Shown here: one piece after another, positions 60,701 through 64,000 of the stretch
Layout of the letters: each line of letters begins with the position of its first letter
Numbering within the stretch: position 1 is the first letter of the stretch
DNA from: Mesorhizobium sp. ES1-4
GTDB taxonomy: Bacteria; Pseudomonadota; Alphaproteobacteria; Rhizobiales; Rhizobiaceae
Assembly: GCF_020164745.1 (NCBI RefSeq)
Contig: NZ_JAIUGV010000021.1
Coordinates: 16,146-80,145, forward strand
Reading direction: 5' to 3'
DNA: 64,000 nt
Made by a program: the position numbers and the translations under genes
Notes under the pieces: generated by a model
Databases searched by the model: none
What the model was told of the DNA's origin: nothing
The model's input: the letters and a program-made list of their open reading frames with translations, nothing else

Positions 60701-61720
60701 GGCAGCGGCGATTTCTCGACGACGCTGTCGACCAGCGGCAAGTCGGTCGACGCAATGGTCGCCGCTCTGTCAGGGTCCGGCACGGCGACGCTGAAGGGCT
60801 TGCGGATTGCCGGGGTCAATCCTGACGCGTTTGGTGCATTCCTCGCCAAGGCGGATGCGATCGGCCGCGATATCGATGCCGCCAAGACCGCCAGCTTCGC
60901 GCCTGCCATTGCCGCCGACGGCAGCTTCGCCGCCGGGGACGCCGAGGTCGCCTTCACGATTGCCGGCGGGACGCTCAGAGCGCCGCCGATCAGCCTTGAA
61001 AATCCGGCGGCGACCTTGTCGGCCGACATCATGGCGAACCTCAACACCAGCACGGTTTCGGCCAAGGGCGCGATCACCTACCGGCCTGGCGACGAAGCTC
61101 TGGTCGGCTCCGAACCGGCCGTGAATTTCACCGCCGAGGGGCCGTTCGGCGCCGTGAAACGACAATTCGACAGCGAGCCGCTGGCGCAGTTCCTGACCCA
61201 GCGTGCGCTGGAAAAAGAACAGCAACGCGTCGAGGCGATGCAGGCCGCGCTACTCGAAAAGCAGCGGCTGCGGCGCGAGGTGCGTTATTACGCGGCCCTT
61301 CAGGATGCCCGCGACAAGGCCGCTGAAGAACTGCGCCAGCAGGAGGAAGAGGCCGACGCCAAGGCGGAGGCGGAAGCCGCCGCTCAGGCCCAGGCCGAAG
61401 CGGATGCCAAGGCGAAGGCCGACGCGGAAGCAAAAGCCAAGGCCGACGCCGACGCGAAAGCCAGGGCCGATGCCGAGGCGAAGGCGGCGGCGGAACAGCA
61501 GGCCGCCGACGAAGCGGCCAAGGCACAGGCCGAGCAGGAGCGCCAAAAGGCGGAGGAGGCGATGCGCATTGCCTCCCAGGAAAAAGCCAGGCTCGAAGCC
61601 GAGCGCAAGGCGGCGCAACAGGCGCCCAAGGCCGAGCAGTCGCCCGCCAACGATAACCCTCCGGCCAAGCCGAAAGCCAATCCGTTCACGGTCGACAATC
61701 TGTTGAAGTCGCTGCAGTAG
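57767..61720 (+). CDS. Very large AsmA family protein with a coiled-coil tail
   Basis: A 1317-residue protein. An N-terminal membrane anchor (LFVIFGGLFVLVLCAALVVPYFV, residues 5-27) is followed by the AsmA start (GRKVTVRGDATARLLPFPSVTFSNV) and a long beta-rich periplasmic body of repeat units. Residues about 1148-1290 form an Ala/Glu/Lys/Gln-rich coiled coil with TolA-like composition, ending in PKANPFTVDNLLKSLQ. AsmA proteins act in envelope lipid handling and outer-membrane assembly, and E. coli AsmA has 617 residues. ATG 57767 is preferred; the open frame begins at 57659. Confidence 0.87.
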   Translation: MLARLFVIFGGLFVLVLCAALVVPYFVDWTGYRAEFEREASAILGRKVTVRGDATARLLPFPSVTFSNVAVAGGPGGQPAMTVETFSMDAELAPFLRGEVLIFDMRLVRPKATIDIAANGTVDWAMRPSSPFDPAQISIEKLTVTEGQIELRHAAGGRSHIFSEINSTISAKSLAGPWHMDGTLLLDGLRTTVAASTGKAEPSGQLRLRVKADPDAYPLVIETDGNAGIVNGAAVYSGQFKISGADKNSAELRGTDGETVKVSAGKPDPGFRLNGKFSLDHQKLGVDEFRFETGPLDNPYTADGKASVDLGLKPSFAIEANGAQVQLDEAVGGQAGEGLTLDQRIAGLEQALLDLPKPTIPGTVEVKLPAVVAGDTTVRDVHLSAEPVDDGWSVKSLAATLPGRTKLEADGKVMLNVQGHFGFTGSLLLAVAQPSGFAAWLSKDVDEAIRRLPAAGFKAKVDLSENHQSFSDLELILGKAKFSGRIDSSQPDDAKPSVLMRLEGGELDVDGLAAFASIFVSDKGANRFANSDLDFQIKAGPVSAGGFTADTVDTALRLRDGLLEIDRLSVGGLAGASISATGRIKDFPASPTGKLNASVVAVDLKPLIDVAARHYPDNAVLKGLAGRAAAYPDLFQDARVDLVASAADNGDGTTGLAVSGQGKAGGSAFSASLSGKGEVDKLADAPVTLTFNARNPDATALLALYGLPALPLGMLGEASTDIQAKGTFGGGLATSFSLAGNDFKAGFEGTVADTPQGPVAKGSVNLDASDIEPWLMTTGIGLPGMGAGMSTSLAAQADYGSGLLVLSGLSGAINEAAVSGDINLDVKQGGDGKDGVPHLAGALALDELDLDPMAVALFGDSAFLVDKNGAGKNNKADRAGAWPSAPFSQKSSLPFTADLDLTTASLAAGPFAAAYDAAFSLKLDQEAIRVADLRAKFLGGALSGLFELKNNDGTGLLTGELKLTGADLPDVLPDAGIGGSGDFSTTLSTSGKSVDAMVAALSGSGTATLKGLRIAGVNPDAFGAFLAKADAIGRDIDAAKTASFAPAIAADGSFAAGDAEVAFTIAGGTLRAPPISLENPAATLSADIMANLNTSTVSAKGAITYRPGDEALVGSEPAVNFTAEGPFGAVKRQFDSEPLAQFLTQRALEKEQQRVEAMQAALLEKQRLRREVRYYAALQDARDKAAEELRQQEEEADAKAEAEAAAQAQAEADAKAKADAEAKAKADADAKARADAEAKAAAEQQAADEAAKAQAEQERQKAEEAMRIASQEKARLEAERKAAQQAPKAEQSPANDNPPAKPKANPFTVDNLLKSLQ

Positions 61721-61746
61721 ACTGCTGCGCCAGGCTTTCCGGCTGC

Positions 61747-62646
61747 TCACCCGACAAGCATCGTCTCAAAGAACAGGGTTTCGGCGCCGTCAGCGACGTA
61801 TCTGGCGTGGCGGAAGTCGCGGATGGTGGCAAGTCTGCCGCCCTGCCAACCCAGCAGGATGAAGTATGTCGGCGCCGCCGCGAGGTCATTGGGATCGCGC
61901 ACGAGGATTGCCGGACGGTCTTCGACGAAACCAGGCTGGAAATGCCAGTCCCGCACCCGGGAATAGTTGCCGAAATAGGTGGCCACCTCCCTGCGGCCGG
62001 TTAGCCTTGCCCTGGCCACCAGTTCCAGCCGCACTTCGTCGGCCAACATGTCTCGCACGGCGTCGAAATCGCGCGCGTTGAAGCGGTCGACATAGGCGTC
62101 GAGCAACAGGCGCTCCGTTGCGCTTAGCCTGGGAACGGGACGATCGTCCTGTTCGTTGGCGAGTTCACGCAACCGGCCGCGGCCTCGATGCAGCGCGGCC
62201 TTGATTGCGGGGATGCTGATGTCGAGCATGGTGCTGATCTCCCGCAGCGAATAGCCCAGAACATCCATCATGATGACGCTGCTTCGTTGCGCGACGGGAA
62301 GGCGCATGAAACTGTGCAATCCGGCCGCCGCGGCTTGCCGGTCGGCGATGGAATTTGCCGGGTCGGCGATCATGTCCGGCTCCTCGTCGGAGAAAGTCTT
62401 TTCACGGGCGCGGCGGCGCAGGAAATCGAGCGCCGCATTGTGGGCGATGCGAAACAGCCAGCCTTCGGGATTGGCGATCGGCCCGGCGCCGGCCAAGGCC
62501 TCGAATGCCTTGGTCAGCGCCTCCTGCAGGACGTCCTCGCCATCGATGACCGAGCCCGTCATGCGGGCGCAGTAACGATGCAGTTTGGGACGCAACTCGC
62601 CGAACAAGCGGTCGAAAGGCTCGCGGATTTCGCCCTGGCTGTTCAT
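61747..62646 (-). CDS. ECF sigma factor with C-terminal SnoaL-like domain (SigJ type)
   Basis: A 299-residue sigma factor. Regions 2 and 4 are visible: DRLFGELRPKLHRYCARMTGSVIDGEDVLQEAL (region 2) with FRIAHNAALDFLRRR, and PVAQRSSVIMMDVLGYSLREISTMLDISIPAIKAALHRGRGRL (region 4). Residues about 190-299 form a SnoaL-like (NTF2) fold (LLLDAYVDRFNARDFDAVRDML, ATYFGNYSR), as in SigJ-type ECF proteins where it modulates activity in place of an anti-sigma factor. The subgroup is uncertain because the DGGGR-type motif of ECF41 was not seen. It lies next to a small conserved-type gene on the same strand. Confidence 0.9.
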   Translation of the reverse strand: MNSQGEIREPFDRLFGELRPKLHRYCARMTGSVIDGEDVLQEALTKAFEALAGAGPIANPEGWLFRIAHNAALDFLRRRAREKTFSDEEPDMIADPANSIADRQAAAAGLHSFMRLPVAQRSSVIMMDVLGYSLREISTMLDISIPAIKAALHRGRGRLRELANEQDDRPVPRLSATERLLLDAYVDRFNARDFDAVRDMLADEVRLELVARARLTGRREVATYFGNYSRVRDWHFQPGFVEDRPAILVRDPNDLAAAPTYFILLGWQGGRLATIRDFRHARYVADGAETLFFETMLVG

Positions 62647-62679
62647 GTACCGGCCGTTCTTGACGTGGTTCTGTTCGGG

Positions 62680-62985
62680 CTATTCATCCAGCATCCGATA
62701 ATGGCCCACCACTGTCATCACGTCGCGATGCGGAGGGTCGATGCAGCGATCGTTGATGCCATTCTGGAAGGCCTCGAAAGCGGCAAGCCCGGGGATGATG
62801 TCGGCATGCCCGTCGGTTTCGATCTCGACGAGATGGACGAACGTGCCGTCGCCGGAGCGCCAGGTCATGTAGCGAACACCTTCCGGCGATTTGCCGCGCA
62901 GTTCCTCGAACACAGCCTGGACCAGGCGCTCGTTCTCGTCGGCGCGGTCCGGCTTCGTCCTGTAGCGTATCAATTGGTGTTTCAT
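62680..62985 (-). CDS. Small ferredoxin-fold-like protein next to the ECF sigma factor
   Basis: A 101-residue protein starting MKHQLIRYRTKPDRADENE, with GGGAG about 8 nt upstream. The pattern of an initial strand, helix (ADENERLVQAVFEELR), strand (VRYMTWRSGDGTFVHLVEI) and later helix suggests a dimeric alpha/beta-barrel, as in antibiotic-biosynthesis-monooxygenase-like proteins, though no family is certain. It is 33 bp upstream of the sigma gene and may be co-transcribed with it. SigJ-type sigma genes often lie beside small oxidoreductase-like genes. Confidence 0.65.
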   Translation of the reverse strand: MKHQLIRYRTKPDRADENERLVQAVFEELRGKSPEGVRYMTWRSGDGTFVHLVEIETDGHADIIPGLAAFEAFQNGINDRCIDPPHRDVMTVVGHYRMLDE

Positions 62986-63088
62986 CGCATCGGCTCCCTT
63001 GGCTGTCGCGTGTGCAAGACGCCGCGGCCAGGCCAAAGGATTCGGATTGCGAAAAAATAGTTCGGCATCCCCGCACGGACGCCGGGCA

Positions 63089-63520
63089 TCAGCCTTGGCC
63101 CCCGTCGAGCAGACGCCGCAGCATGGGTTCTATGCGCGAGAGCTCGTCAAGATGCGCGGCAGACAGTTCCGCCAGGCAATCGTCGGCGCGTTCGGTCAGC
63201 CGCAGCAGCACGCGGCGATGGTCGTCCCTGTCCTGATCGCGGGTGACCAGTCCTGCCTCGCCAAGACGGTTGACCAGTTCGACGGCGCTGTGATGGCGAA
63301 TGCGCAGGCGTTCCGCCAGGTCGCCTACCGTCACCGGCCCGCCGCCAGGATATCCCTTGATCGCCAGCAGCGCCTGGTGCTGGCGCGTGGTCAGGCCGGC
63401 ATGTTCGGCCTGCACCTGGCTGAATTCCAGGAAGCGGCGGATCAGGTAGCGGAATTCGGACAGCCGCTGGTAGTCGGATTGCCTAATGGCGGGGCGTGAT
63501 GTTTTGGGCGGCTGTGTCAT
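63089..63520 (-). CDS. MarR family transcriptional regulator
   Basis: A 143-residue winged-helix protein. LTTRQHQALLAIKG, VTVGDLAERLRIRHHSAVELVNRLGEAGLVTR and DDHRRVLLRLTERA are the typical MarR helix-turn-helix and wing. The regulated gene is unknown, but it is divergent from the ClC channel gene (163-bp gap), which is the most likely target besides itself. The start at 63520 (MTQPPKTS) was chosen; longer in-frame options have an unlikely hydrophobic lead. Confidence 0.88.
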   Translation of the reverse strand: MTQPPKTSRPAIRQSDYQRLSEFRYLIRRFLEFSQVQAEHAGLTTRQHQALLAIKGYPGGGPVTVGDLAERLRIRHHSAVELVNRLGEAGLVTRDQDRDDHRRVLLRLTERADDCLAELSAAHLDELSRIEPMLRRLLDGGQG

Positions 63521-63683
63521 GTCGGAGATGTCTTCGTTTTCCGGTGAAAGCTCAAATGAAATTTCGAACAGAACCAGCTTGAACAGATATGTCGTGTTAC
63601 GATATATAGCCGACCGCAACCGGCTGGCTCCATCGATCGTGCCGCAGAATCAGACACCGCCGCCGTAAGGAAGCAAAGCCGCC

Positions 63684-64000
63684 ATGAAGACCCACCACTC
63701 CAATCCCGGTCATCTCAGGGATTTCACCACGGATGTCCGAGTGCTGATCGTGGCCGCGATAGCGGTGGTGGTGGCAACCGCCGGGCTGTTTGCCGGTATC
63801 GTGCTGCTGAAGTTGATCCGGCTGGCCACCAACGTCGCCTATTTCGGCCAGTTCTCACTTGCCGAGTTGAAGCTCCAGGATACGCCGCTCGGGCTTGCTG
63901 CAATTTTCGTTCCGGTCATCGGGGCGCTGATCATCGGCCTGATGGCGCGCTATGGCAGCGAGAAGATCCGCGGCCACGGCATTCCCGAGGCCATCGAGGC
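63684..64000 (+). CDS. ClC family chloride channel/transporter (partial, 3' end outside window)
   Basis: The first 105 residues of a membrane protein starting MKTHHSNPGHLRDFTTDVRV, behind AAGGAAG. Two membrane segments are visible, and the fragment ends GSEKIRGHGIPEAIEA, which matches the ClC motif G-x-G-I-P at the start of the first anion-binding loop. Such proteins are Cl-/H+ antiporters or channels. The gene continues beyond the window. The divergent MarR gene may control it. Confidence 0.85.
   Translation, partial: MKTHHSNPGHLRDFTTDVRVLIVAAIAVVVATAGLFAGIVLLKLIRLATNVAYFGQFSLAELKLQDTPLGLAAIFVPVIGALIIGLMARYGSEKIRGHGIPEAIE

Overview
The window is a high-GC alphaproteobacterial chromosome segment, most likely Mesorhizobium or a close Rhizobiales relative. 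The reasons are the unbroken division and cell-wall (dcw) cluster running from mraZ into lpxC, bamD, recN and ligA, the long FtsZ linker, the short intergenic palindromes of rhizobial type, and the accessory gene families. No rRNA, tRNA, CRISPR array, phage or transposase gene was seen.

Layout. 1-862: truncated PLP-dependent Cys/Met enzyme on the minus strand. 1049-20197: dcw cluster on the plus strand (mraZ, rsmH, ftsL, ftsI, murE, murF, mraY, murD, ftsW, murG, murC, murB, then a 300-bp regulatory gap, ddlB, ftsQ, ftsA, ftsZ). Most junctions overlap by 1-4 bases. 20476-27425: lpxC, bamD, recN, ligA and a DUF2461 gene. 27596-28617: azlCD amino-acid exporter. 28776-32281: minus-strand SCO1-prmA-aminopeptidase P set. 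32480-41086: mixed accessory genes (CreA-like protein, hexapeptide acetyltransferase, iron-permease-like protein, SDR, TMEM175-type channel, MFS, MATE, phytase-like esterase). 41566-43557: MttB-family methyltransferase followed by an encapsulated-ferritin-like protein. 43597-48895: uvrD divergent from a PQQ glucose dehydrogenase. 48927-53899: small proteins, dienelactone hydrolase, a LOV-domain histidine kinase with its response regulator, and an EamA exporter divergent from an Lrp regulator. 54116-64000: thioesterase, FAD-linked D-lactate dehydrogenase, DyP peroxidase, a very large AsmA protein, an ECF sigma factor with a C-terminal SnoaL-like domain, a MarR regulator and the start of a ClC channel.

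How it works together. The first third makes peptidoglycan precursors (MurA-G type steps, MraY, Ddl), assembles the divisome (FtsL, I, W, Q, A, Z) and begins lipid A synthesis (LpxC) and outer-membrane assembly (BamD). Two control points are visible: a four-repeat MraZ operator overlapping a possible promoter ahead of mraZ, and a cluster of eight GANTC (CcrM-type) sites in 178 bp ahead of ddlB-ftsQAZ, suggesting cell-cycle methylation control.

Most interesting signals: the GANTC cluster; an in-frame REPIN-like palindromic insertion inside the UvrD helicase core; a ferritin-like protein of the encapsulin-cargo type with no encapsulin in the window; a blue-light LOV kinase pair; and a chain of hairpins ahead of an iron-permease-like gene. 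I did not find a clearly undescribed multi-gene system. All assignments are from reading the sequence; no database search was run.
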